Source of the DNA: Lactobacillus sp. CBA3606
GTDB taxonomy: Bacteria > Bacillota > Bacilli > Lactobacillales > Lactobacillaceae
Length of the DNA: 64,000 nucleotides
Direction: 5' to 3'
Assembly (NCBI RefSeq): GCF_002970935.1
Contig: NZ_CP027194.1
Span: 2,232,001 to 2,296,000, forward strand
Shown here: one piece after another, positions 25,561 to 32,213 of the stretch
Layout of the letters: each line of letters opens with the position of its first letter
Numbering within the stretch: position 1 is the first letter of the stretch
Made by a program: the position numbers and the translations under genes
The notes under the pieces: generated by a model
What the model was told of the DNA's origin: nothing
Databases searched by the model: none
Seen by the model: only the letters and a program-made list of their open reading frames with translations

Positions 25561-26307
25561 TTGGAAAATACGGTTATTGAGACATTAAATGCGCATCGAA
25601 CGCACCGGAATTTTACGACAGCATCGGTGAGTGATGCGATCTTAACGCAAATTATTACAACGGCCCAGCAAGCACCAACTAGCCAATACTTACAAGCTTA
25701 TAGTTTAATTGAAGTGACGGACCCGGCAATTCGGGCCAAGCTGGCAACGATTACGACTAAACCAATGGTTGCCAATCAGGGGCGTTTACTGGTCGTCTTA
25801 GCGGACCAAAACCGGAATGTCCAACTAGCCGCGACCCCCAATGCCAAACGTGCCTTGACGGAATTAGACCGGTTTCTGGGCAGTGTGGAAGATGCCACGC
25901 TGATGACCGAAGCGATGGTCATGGTTACAGAAAGTTTAGGTCTGGGGAGTGTCGTTTTGGGATCGATTAATAATGATACCCAAGCAGTCATTGAGCTGTT
26001 GCACTTACCAGCTTTAACGTTACCTGTGTTCGGGTTTCAATTAGGGTATCCGGCAACAATGTCAGCTAAAAAGCCGCGACTGGGACTAGAAGCAGTCTTG
26101 TTTAAGGATCATTACGAGGAACCGGCAGCGTATCAAGCAACGTTAACGGCTTTTGATGAGACGTTACATGCTTATTATCAGCACCGGGGCACTAATACGC
26201 GGGACGAACATTTAAGTCAGATGACGCAAGCAGCTTTAGGTTCAGCGGCCAAGCGACGTGATTTCTTTAAAATTGCGCGGCGCCAGGGCTTTTTACCAGA
26301 AAGTTAA
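25561..26307 (+). CDS. Nitroreductase / NADPH-dependent flavin oxidoreductase (NfsA-like)
   Basis: A 248-residue FMN-dependent nitroreductase of the NfsA/Frp group. The N-terminal HRTHRNFTTASVSD matches the HRSIRKF-type FMN motif, QAPTSQYLQAYSLI is the second FMN-binding stretch, and FGFQLGYPATMSAKKPRLGLE is the C-terminal signature (LG-YP). It should reduce quinones, nitro compounds or flavins with NADPH in the cytoplasm. It starts with TTG behind AAAGGAG. It ends the three-gene TTG-start cluster, closed by the terminator at 26323-26359. Confidence 0.87.
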   Translation: MENTVIETLNAHRTHRNFTTASVSDAILTQIITTAQQAPTSQYLQAYSLIEVTDPAIRAKLATITTKPMVANQGRLLVVLADQNRNVQLAATPNAKRALTELDRFLGSVEDATLMTEAMVMVTESLGLGSVVLGSINNDTQAVIELLHLPALTLPVFGFQLGYPATMSAKKPRLGLEAVLFKDHYEEPAAYQATLTAFDETLHAYYQHRGTNTRDEHLSQMTQAALGSAAKRRDFFKIARRQGFLPES

Positions 26308-26322
26308 GTTATCTTAAGCGAC

Positions 26323-26359
26323 AAACTGTGACTAACTTGCCATTGGTCACAGTTTTTTT
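26323..26359 (+). terminator. Terminator after the nitroreductase gene
   Basis: AAACTGTGAC (26323-26332) / GTCACAGTTT (26346-26355) plus T run. Confidence 0.88.
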
Positions 26360-26624
26360 GTACAAATATAAGTGACTTAATTAATACAGCTGGATCCACG
26401 GGTGACGTGGTTGTGGCAGTAGCGGATGGGCTGTTGCCTAGACCAATTAACCAAGTGGGTACAAGGTGCGCCATCGTTAACTAACTGCGATTGTGAACAA
26501 GAGACACTTAGTAATCAAGTTGAACTAAGCTTTCATATCATTTGAAAAATAGACCAATCCGAATATAATAGAAATCCAACTCAGACACTCATCGGCAGAC
26601 AACTGAAGTTGGAGGTCAAATTAA
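26360..26624 (+). promoter_or_regulatory. Intergenic region with promoter for the DUF2812 gene; rest unexplained
   Basis: A promoter is visible: TTGAAA (26542-26547), 16-bp spacer, TATAAT (26564-26569), with TTGGAGG before the ATG. The preceding ~180 bases contain a small hairpin CCACG-GGTGA-CGTGG (about 26396-26410) and GC-richer sequence than usual for a spacer here. No T-box, riboswitch or gene was recognised. Confidence 0.5.
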
Positions 26625-27410
26625 ATGCAAAAAATTCGGCATTTTTTAAAAGGATCAGTCGCAGAATTGCGCTGGTTGAATCGGCAGGGCCAACATGGCT
26701 GGCAATTGACGCAAGTTAGTGGTTGGCGGTATCACTTTAGCAAACAGCCGATTGTGGCACCGATACTAACAGAATACGTGACCACACCAACGTTAACTGA
26801 ATTGGTTGCGGCTGCTCAGCCAGTGGCAACGTATCAGTTCGATCAACTGGGGTTGGCGGTCGTTTACTTTAAAGCTGGGCCCCAGCAACGGACGATTATG
26901 ACGGATGCGCCGGAACGCTTGATCGTGATGCGCAAAGCACGTGAACAGGCTTTAAATCGCTTGAATGCGTGGGCCGTTGGAATTTGGTTATTGATGTGTT
27001 TCGCCGTTATTTTGGCGGGTCAGACGCAGTTAACTGCGGCATTAGTCCAGCGGATTTTAAGTGGCGTTGCGGTCGGGACCGTGGTGATGTTGGTGGGGAT
27101 TGTGACCGGCAGTCTCACAGCGGGACGTTATCATCGCCAAGTCCGGCGATTGATCCAATTAACTGGGGATGACCAGGGCACTTGGAAGCCGACCTTTCAC
27201 GTCTTGTTTCACCATCAAGCTCAGATGCCAGCGGTTGATCAGCTGGCGGAACTAGGGACTTGGCAATTAGCCATGCAAAATAAGGCTGGTGATTATTACT
27301 TTGATTTGCAGACTAATTTAAGTGAACTGGAAATTAAAAATTCGTTGCTTAAAATGATAAAAAACCAAGACTTTACTGTGATGTCTTGGTTGGGACTATA
27401 TCCAATTTGA
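26625..27410 (+). CDS. DUF2812-like membrane protein
   Basis: A 261-residue protein. The N-terminal region AELRWLNRQGQHGWQLTQ followed by YHFSK resembles the DUF2812 signature (E-x-WLN-x-M-x-x-x-G-W-x-L, then Y-x-F). Two membrane helices lie near residues 115-165 (IWLLMCFAVILAG and VGTVVMLVGIVTG), and a soluble C-terminal region follows. In many Firmicutes DUF2812 proteins sit beside PadR regulators; no PadR gene is adjacent here. Function unknown. Confidence 0.62.
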   Translation: MQKIRHFLKGSVAELRWLNRQGQHGWQLTQVSGWRYHFSKQPIVAPILTEYVTTPTLTELVAAAQPVATYQFDQLGLAVVYFKAGPQQRTIMTDAPERLIVMRKAREQALNRLNAWAVGIWLLMCFAVILAGQTQLTAALVQRILSGVAVGTVVMLVGIVTGSLTAGRYHRQVRRLIQLTGDDQGTWKPTFHVLFHHQAQMPAVDQLAELGTWQLAMQNKAGDYYFDLQTNLSELEIKNSLLKMIKNQDFTVMSWLGLYPI

Positions 27411-27506
27411 ATTTTTAATTATCTGATTAATGTGAAAAAAAGTAATAAAATGAGAAAAAGACTTGCACTGTTCTCATAAAATGTGGTATAAATATGACAT
27501 AGCAAT

Positions 27507-27578
27507 TGCCCAGTAGTTCAGCGGTAGAATAATTGACTGTTAATCAAGAGGTCGCTGGTTCGATCCCAGCCTGGGCAG
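27507..27578 (+). tRNA. tRNA-Asn (anticodon GTT)
   Basis: The cloverleaf is complete: acceptor TGCCCAG (27507-27513) / CTGGGCA (27571-27577) with discriminator G, D-arm GTTC...GAAT, anticodon loop CTGTTAA giving GTT, T-arm GCTGG-TTCGATC-CCAGC. The anticodon stem ATTGA/TCAAG has an A-G mismatch at its outer pair. CCA is not encoded. The gene stands alone with an upstream promoter-like TTGCAC...TATAAA and its own terminator at 27602-27629. Confidence 0.93.
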
Positions 27579-27601
27579 TTAGTAATGTTTATATTTTTGA
27601 G

Positions 27602-27629
27602 CGGTACCTCCTGATGAGGTGCCGTTTTT
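27602..27629 (+). terminator. Terminator after tRNA-Asn
   Basis: CGGTACCTC (27602-27610) / GAGGTGCCG (27616-27624), 5-base loop, five T residues. Confidence 0.88.
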
Positions 27630-27702
27630 GGTGCACTATTAGGCATCAAGGTTACGACGCAATTTAGTCATAAATAAATCATAAAAAAACATCTGACAAA
27701 TC

Positions 27703-27731
27703 TTGACTATTATTGACTAACAACGTATACT
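27703..27731 (+). promoter_or_regulatory. Promoter of the Spx-like gene
   Basis: TTGACT (27703-27708), 17-bp spacer, TATACT (27726-27731). A second TTGACT at about 27714 could pair with TATATA further downstream. AGTAAG/CTTACT inverted repeats follow, before the AGGAGG ribosome binding site. Confidence 0.6.
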
Positions 27732-27787
27732 TACTATATAAAAGTAAGTAATGAAATTGCTTACTGTAAACTTAGGAGGAATTCATC

Positions 27788-28210
27788 GTGACAGTAAATT
27801 TATATTATTCAACATCTAGTAAGTCAAGCCGTAGTGCCCGCGCATGGTTGGTTGCTAATAGCATTGCCTTCAATGAACGTGACATTATCGCAAACCCGCT
27901 GGATCGCGATGAATTGAAACAAATCCTCCGGCTAACTGAAAATGGCTTCGAGGACATTGTTTCAACGCGGTCAAAAGCTTTTAAGGCTTTGCATATTGAT
28001 TTATCAGAGCTAGGGTTTAATCAGTTATTGGACCTATTGGTTGAAAAGCCACAACTATTGAAACGACCAATTATCTATGATGGTCGGCGGTTGCAAATTG
28101 GGTATAACGAAGAAGATATTCGGGCATTTCTACCACGTTCAGTGCGTAAGTCTGAATTACGAGAAATTCAACAAAAACTATATGATGATGATCAACAAGC
28201 AGTTGGTTAA
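27788..28210 (+). CDS. Spx/MgsR-type regulator lacking the CxxC redox switch
   Basis: A 140-residue ArsC/Spx-family protein. Spx binds the RNA polymerase alpha C-terminal domain to redirect transcription under stress. Family features are kept: RAWLVANSIAFNERDI, LTENGFEDIVSTRSKAFK (the alpha-binding Gly) and RPIIYDGRRLQIGYNEEDIRAFLPR. However, the N-terminal CxxC is replaced: YYSTSSKSSRSAR has Ser at residues 11 and 14, where Spx has cysteines. It therefore cannot form the activating disulfide. The start is GTG with a perfect AGGAGG upstream. Its terminator abuts the IS element. Confidence 0.87.
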   Translation: MTVNLYYSTSSKSSRSARAWLVANSIAFNERDIIANPLDRDELKQILRLTENGFEDIVSTRSKAFKALHIDLSELGFNQLLDLLVEKPQLLKRPIIYDGRRLQIGYNEEDIRAFLPRSVRKSELREIQQKLYDDDQQAVG

Positions 28211-28218
28211 GCAAATTC

Positions 28219-28250
28219 AGGTCTAGGACGTCAGTCTTAGATCTTTTTTG
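28219..28250 (+). terminator. Terminator of the Spx-like gene, abutting the IS left end
   Basis: AGGTCTAGGAC / GTCTTAGATCT stem (with G-T pairs), GTCA loop, then TTTTTT. The T run merges with the left end of the IS element at 28245. Confidence 0.8.
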
Positions 28251-28347
28251 AAATTAGGCGAGGAAACACGTTCTTTCAAGGACATGATGAATCGCTTTTT
28301 GGTTTGTAAGTAGCGTCTATTTAGTAGAAATTGTTTCAAAATACGGA

Positions 28348-28488
28348 TTTAGTATTGAACGGATGGAAATTGGTCACGACGATTGTAGCCACTTATTAGT
28401 TAATGTACCGCAAAAGTTATCGGCACCACTAACCAGCAAGTAATTGTTAAATATATCAACGGCCGACGAATAAGAGAGGTATCTTTAG
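28348..28488 (+). pseudogene. Remnant of IS200/IS605 TnpA (Y1 transposase)
   Basis: Frame 28348 onward reads KYGFSIERMEIGHDDCSHLL then VNVPQKLSAPLTSK and a stop. This resembles the TnpA segment around the HUH motif, but the expected HxH (as in DHVHLL) is broken to DDCSHLL. A shift of frame near 28436 recovers IVKYINGRRIREVSL, which matches the next TnpA segment. The upstream N-terminal part and the catalytic Tyr region are missing. Only about 45 codons of the usual ~140 remain, so the transposase is inactive. Confidence 0.7.
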
Positions 28489-29628
28489 ATGACACTGCGG
28501 GCAATTAAAACAAGAATATACCCTCAAATTAATCAACAAGAAAAAATCATTAACAACTTTGGTTGCTGTCGTTTTGTTTGGAACCAACTATTGAGCATGC
28601 AGATTGAGCGCCATAATAACGGTGGCGCCTACGTCAACGAATTTGGCATGAATGATCTGATTAAGTGTCTCAAACAGGAATACCCATTCCTCAAGCAAGC
28701 GGAATCAACCAGTCTTTTACATGTTAGTCGTGATTTACATCATGCTTTTCAGAAATTATTTAAGGAACACGTTGGTTTTCCGAAGTTCAAATCACGTAAG
28801 TTTCCCAAACAGAGTTATCAGTCTAATTCAGTCAATCATAATATTAGTCAAACAAGCCAACACCTGATCAGATTACCCAAACTAGGAAATATTGCCTTTA
28901 AATCTGGCCGACAACTCACCGGTAAGATTAAGAATGTCACAATCCGGCTATCCGCTACCGGCAAATATTACGCCATTGTGTTAGTCGATAATGACGTCCA
29001 AAAACTGCCTAAAACTAAGCAATCGGTTGGGATTGATATGGGCGTAGCGGATCTAATGATTACCAGTGATGGGGTCAAATATCCCACCATTCGTTTTGAT
29101 AAAGCCTTATCGCAAAAGAAACATTACTGGGAAAAACGGCTAGCCCGACGTCGGTTACAAGCCATGCAAGAAATTGCGTGGGATAAACACAATCAAGTAG
29201 TAGAGCCGCGTGAATTGAACGACTTCAGTAATTATCGCAAGGCGCGTCTCATGGTTGCCAAATATAACGAAAAAATCGCTAATCAGCGAAATAACTATTT
29301 GCATCAACTCACCAAGAAACTGGTAACGTTGTACGATGTGATTAAAATTGAAGATTTGAAAACCAAAAATCTTCTCAGCAATCATCGGTTAGCTCGAGCA
29401 ATTGCCAATCAAGCCTGGCGGGAACTGCGCACTCAGCTTGAATATAAATGTGCTTGGTATGGTAAGCAGCTGGTCACTGTGAACCCTAGAAAAACTAGCC
29501 AAATCTGTGCTGACTGTGGTTATGATGATGGCAAGCATGGGCTCGCTATTCGGCAATGGACATGTCCAAAATGTGGCGTTAACCACGATCGGGACATTAA
29601 CGCCGCCAAAAACATATTGAATGCTTAA
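28489..29628 (+). CDS. tnpB: RNA-guided endonuclease TnpB
   Basis: A 379-residue TnpB, the ancestor-type of Cas12 nucleases. It uses an omega RNA from the element right end to cut DNA beside a TAM. The RuvC residues are all present: Asp183 in SVGIDMGVADLM, Glu288 in IKIEDLKTKNL and the Asp of NHDRDINAAKN at 367/369. The zinc finger C340-x2-C343...C359-x2-C362 is intact. The N-terminal helix-turn-helix/WED part begins MTLRAIKTRIYPQINQQEK. The frame is full length. The start overlaps the end of the tnpA remnant. Probably active as a nuclease, though transposition needs TnpA in trans. Confidence 0.93.
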   Translation: MTLRAIKTRIYPQINQQEKIINNFGCCRFVWNQLLSMQIERHNNGGAYVNEFGMNDLIKCLKQEYPFLKQAESTSLLHVSRDLHHAFQKLFKEHVGFPKFKSRKFPKQSYQSNSVNHNISQTSQHLIRLPKLGNIAFKSGRQLTGKIKNVTIRLSATGKYYAIVLVDNDVQKLPKTKQSVGIDMGVADLMITSDGVKYPTIRFDKALSQKKHYWEKRLARRRLQAMQEIAWDKHNQVVEPRELNDFSNYRKARLMVAKYNEKIANQRNNYLHQLTKKLVTLYDVIKIEDLKTKNLLSNHRLARAIANQAWRELRTQLEYKCAWYGKQLVTVNPRKTSQICADCGYDDGKHGLAIRQWTCPKCGVNHDRDINAAKNILNA

Positions 29629-29639
29629 AGAAAAGACTA

Positions 29640-29756
29640 GCTAGGCTCGGAACGAGCCGTGATAAATAGCTGTAACCGCTGGGCATAGTGCTAGTCACTA
29701 TTGTGTAAGTTGGCAGTGTTCTCAGAAGCTCGGTTATTTATGACCGAGTAGTTCAC
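29640..29756 (+). ncRNA. Predicted omega RNA scaffold of the tnpB element
   Basis: TnpB guide RNAs are made from the 3' end of tnpB and the right end of the element; this is family knowledge. Here the right end folds into hairpin GGCTCG-GAA-CGAGCC (29644-29658), a nested hairpin with CAC-TATT-GTG (29696-29705), and a terminal hairpin CTCGGTT...GACCGAG-type (29729-29748), then TTCAC. The guide would be read from the flank at 29757 onward. The pairings are conserved in the miniature copy at 2.0 kb, including the covarying pair A29697-T29704 versus G2072-C2079. Confidence 0.6.
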
Positions 29757-29837
29757 ATCCAACGATAGGCAGATTACTTGGTTTACCATAATCAATTGAG
29801 TACAATTGGATGAGACTAATTAGAGAGGCGGATTTAG

Positions 29838-30047
29838 ATGAGTGAACAAGATCAAGCAACTTGGGCAGTCCAGGCGCTGCAAAAGTTACAAACAACCGAT
29901 AATGCCGCAACCATTACCGGTATTATCAGTGTGATTGAAGCACAGCAGACTGAGATTGAAAGTCTCCGTGGATCAATGGAAGGCCAATTGTGGAGCCCAA
30001 CTAGTTGGCAACGTGATCGGGAACAAACCACCAAACCGACGAACTAG
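29838..30047 (+). CDS. Small hypothetical protein, 69 residues
   Basis: A short soluble Gln/Thr-rich protein (MSEQDQATWAVQALQKLQ), probably a helical pair, with no cysteine or membrane segment. A good ribosome binding site (GAGAGGCGG) lies before the ATG, and codon use matches the genome, so I consider it a real gene. It lies just beyond the right end of the IS element. Function unknown. Confidence 0.6.
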   Translation: MSEQDQATWAVQALQKLQTTDNAATITGIISVIEAQQTEIESLRGSMEGQLWSPTSWQRDREQTTKPTN

Positions 30048-30102
30048 TTAGTGGTGCTGGTTGCTGTCTTTTACAAAATGATAATTGCGCAGACGAAATA
30101 AA

Positions 30103-30148
30103 AATGGCTCGTAAATTTCCAGTATTTTCAGGAAATTTACGAGCCATT
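30103..30148 (-). terminator. Terminator of the PaaX-like/DUF2798 operon
   Basis: Perfect 18-bp inverted repeat AATGGCTCGTAAATTTCC / GGAAATTTACGAGCCATT. On the minus strand it is followed by TTTTATTT. Confidence 0.82.
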
Positions 30149-30205
30149 AGTCTAAAATGAATATTCAGCTATAAGGGGACATTTTAAAATTATTACGGCT
30201 AAATA

Positions 30206-30640
30206 TTAACGTCCATAAACTTTTTTTACAAATGGTAGTACAAAAAATCGATTAAAAATAGGTGCAACAACGATATTTCTAGATAGAATAAATATAAAAC
30301 TAATTAATATTGATAATTTTTCATCACCCCAAAAGGCACCTACAGTAATTGATGCATATAGCGACATTAGCATACACATCAAAAATATCCGAATAAAGAA
30401 TATTTTTGATGAGAGATTCGGATAAATCTTAAAAAGATTAGTTAATATAGGTGTAACGATAATAAAGCTGACTAATAAGGCAATGATAAATGTTGGGATT
30501 AGAGCAAATAGTACGCCGAATGCAACTGCATGAAAGGCTAAACCATTTGCCCAAATTAGATTATAAATAATCATCAGTAATACCATCAAGAAAGTGATAC
30601 TAATGCTAAACGAAAATTTTAGTTCTTTTATTTTTTTCAT
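30206..30640 (-). CDS. Small integral membrane protein, DUF2798-like
   Basis: A 144-residue hydrophobic protein with four predicted membrane helices in two similar halves (ITFLMVLLMIIYNLIWANG... and FLMCMLMSLYASITVGAF...). The ending of each half in P-[IL]-x-N/R resembles DUF2798. It starts 11 bases after the PaaX-like regulator gene and shares its operon. The region is clearly more AT-rich than its neighbours. Function unknown; it could be an exporter or stress membrane protein controlled by the regulator. Confidence 0.55.
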   Translation of the reverse strand: MKKIKELKFSFSISITFLMVLLMIIYNLIWANGLAFHAVAFGVLFALIPTFIIALLVSFIIVTPILTNLFKIYPNLSSKIFFIRIFLMCMLMSLYASITVGAFWGDEKLSILISFIFILSRNIVVAPIFNRFFVLPFVKKVYGR

Positions 30641-30651
30641 TTTTTAAAACC

Positions 30652-31416
30652 TCATTCAATAAATTTATTAAACTTAGAGTTCCTAAGTGTGTGTGCAATT
30701 TTGTCATATGTTGAAAAAAGATGTTGTAATGTATGGTGATATTGCCAATCAGTGGGTAATAATTCAGCTGGTAAAAATGGATCTGTTATAAAAATATTGC
30801 TAATGAAGTTTCCAATATCTAAATATAAATTGAATAAATCTGAGTCGTCAGTTAAATCTTCGGGTTTTATATTTATTAGGAAAGCATTTACTGTTTTATA
30901 TAACGTCCTGACTTTATCTAGTTGCCAAATCTTTTGTATTAGGTTGTCATTCAAATTTGGTTCATCCCAAGTGCCACTGATAGTAGATACATACTGTGTG
31001 AGTGCCATATTATGGGCGACTACTTTAATTTCAGCGCGATTATCATTAGGAGAAATATAGATGTTTGATAAGTATGCGCCAAAACCATATTGGGTTAAAA
31101 CCGTTTTAAAACTATCTTTTTCTTTGCGATTTTTTTCAGGGATATTTAGTAATACAAAATAAAAGATATTATTAAAATGGTCTTCAGGGATATATTTATT
31201 GTTTAACACATCGATATATTCTTGACCGCTTTCAGTTATTTCATAAACGCCACGTTTCATGGTCTTAATTAAATTAAGCTTTTTTAACTTAGAAAGTGTA
31301 TTTCTGATACTCATTGCGTTGAAGCCACGCTTAGCATAGATATCGATTAATTCTGATGATTTTACTAAATGACCTACTGAAATTAAATGTAATAATTGTT
31401 TTTTTGTTGAGTCCAT
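30652..31416 (-). CDS. PaaX-like transcriptional regulator
   Basis: A 254-residue regulator. The N-terminal winged helix (IRNTLSKLKKLNLIKTMKRG then YEITESGQEYI) matches the PaaX DNA-binding domain. The middle segment IPEKNRKEKDSFKTVLTQYG followed by FGAYLSNIYISP matches the PaaX central domain. The C-terminal DPFLPAELLPTDWQYHH matches its DPxLPxxLLPxxW motif. PaaX classically represses phenylacetate catabolism via a CoA-thioester ligand; no such pathway is here. It is divergent from the PEBP gene and sits in an AT-rich islet, suggesting transfer. It likely controls both directions. Confidence 0.7.
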   Translation of the reverse strand: MDSTKKQLLHLISVGHLVKSSELIDIYAKRGFNAMSIRNTLSKLKKLNLIKTMKRGVYEITESGQEYIDVLNNKYIPEDHFNNIFYFVLLNIPEKNRKEKDSFKTVLTQYGFGAYLSNIYISPNDNRAEIKVVAHNMALTQYVSTISGTWDEPNLNDNLIQKIWQLDKVRTLYKTVNAFLINIKPEDLTDDSDLFNLYLDIGNFISNIFITDPFLPAELLPTDWQYHHTLQHLFSTYDKIAHTLRNSKFNKFIE

Positions 31417-31441
31417 TGTTTATTAATTCCTTTCATTTTAT

Positions 31442-31470
31442 ATAATATCATTTTTACGATTCGTTGACAA
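31442..31470 (-). promoter_or_regulatory. Promoter of the PaaX-like operon
   Basis: On the minus strand TTGTCA (complement of 31465-31470), 17-bp spacer, TATTAT (complement of 31442-31447). Its -35 overlaps that of the opposite promoter. Confidence 0.6.
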
Positions 31471-31512
31471 CTGATTATATTTGAAGTAGACTCATAATAT
31501 TAAATATAATCA
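31464..31512 (+). promoter_or_regulatory. Promoter and candidate operator of the PEBP gene
   Basis: TTGACA (31464-31469), 17-bp spacer, TAGACT (31487-31492). A perfect 11-bp inverted repeat, TGATTATATTT (31472-31482) / AAATATAATCA (31502-31512), brackets the -10 and start point. This is the placement expected for a repressor site. Confidence 0.6.
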
Positions 31513-31526
31513 TTAAGGAGATTGTT

Positions 31527-32036
31527 ATGGAAAATAATTTAATACCAACTGATCCGTTTCAACTAACAAGTGATAATCTGACATCTAATCAACCGGTTCC
31601 GTTTGATCAATTAGGTGTTGAGGGCGCTGCGAATCTTTCACCCCAGTTAAGTTGGACTGGCTTTAAGCCTGAAACCAAGAGTTTTGCTCTTACTATGTAT
31701 GATTTAGATGCTCCGACTGGTTCTGGATTTTGGCATTGGGCACTATATGATATTCCTGCAACTATAACCAATTTGTCAACTGATGCTGGTAATCCGACTC
31801 AAAAAAATTTACCATTCGGATCTAAACATCTTAAAAATGATGCTCGGTTACCATTTTATGCTGGTCCAGCACCTTTCCCGGGGACTGGGAAGCATCGATA
31901 TTTGATAGCAGTTACAGCGCTTGATATTGAAAAATTAAAGATTGATTCAGAGGCAACACCCGCAATGTTGAATTTAACAATGATGTCGCATACAGTTGGT
32001 AGAGCTACTTTGATGGTAACGGCAGAGATTAAGTGA
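31527..32036 (+). CDS. PEBP family protein (YbhB/YbcL, Raf kinase inhibitor-like)
   Basis: A 169-residue phosphatidylethanolamine-binding-protein-fold protein. Family motifs: LSPQLSWTGFKPETKSFALTMYDLDAPT (the DPDxP-like ligand loop, here DLDAP), FWHWALYDIP, and PGTGKHRYLIAVTALD (GxHRY). There is no signal peptide, so it is cytoplasmic. GGAG precedes the ATG. It is divergent from the PaaX-like gene with an operator-like repeat over its promoter. The biochemical role of bacterial PEBPs is not defined. Confidence 0.9.
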   Translation: MENNLIPTDPFQLTSDNLTSNQPVPFDQLGVEGAANLSPQLSWTGFKPETKSFALTMYDLDAPTGSGFWHWALYDIPATITNLSTDAGNPTQKNLPFGSKHLKNDARLPFYAGPAPFPGTGKHRYLIAVTALDIEKLKIDSEATPAMLNLTMMSHTVGRATLMVTAEIK

Positions 32037-32117
32037 ATTTGAATTTAGAAAATTATGTTTGATTAAATTAGAAGTTAAATGATAGCAAGTAGCGAGCATA
32101 GACAAGTATGTAATTTT

Positions 32118-32160
32118 CTATACAATAAAGACCCGGCATAGCCGGGTCTTTATTGTATAG
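32118..32160. terminator. Bidirectional terminator between PEBP gene and ppx
   Basis: Perfect 20-bp stem CTATACAATAAAGACCCGGC / GCCGGGTCTTTATTGTATAG with an ATA loop. Confidence 0.92.
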
Positions 32161-32213
32161 TGCCATTTCCACAGTCTAAAATAAGAGTTAACTAAGTTTA
32201 TCTGTATTGTTGA

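Larger units (their letters stand above)
28245..29756 (+). mobile_element. IS200/IS605-family (IS605/IS1341-like) element with decayed tnpA and intact tnpB
   Basis: The left end (28245-28292) and right end (29659-29756) are each repeated in the miniature element at 1995-2131, which fixes the boundaries. There are no terminal inverted repeats and no target duplication, as expected for this family; subterminal hairpins occur instead. The left-end hairpin here (28267-28286) has one mismatch compared with the miniature copy. The element ends in TTCAC. tnpA is reduced to a frameshifted fragment, so self-mobility is lost. The left flank T-run plus GA may be the target/TAM. Confidence 0.85.

Noticed and set aside
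26360-26480. T-box leader or gene fragment before the DUF2812 gene
   Set aside because: GTGGGTACAAGGTGCG superficially recalls a T-box, but the conserved antiterminator TGGNACCGCG and a terminator are missing. The 33-codon frame has no recognisable similarity.
27507-27578. tRNA-Asn as a phage or island integration site
   Set aside because: No integrase gene and no repeat of the tRNA 3' end was seen downstream; the IS element nearby does not use tRNA sites.
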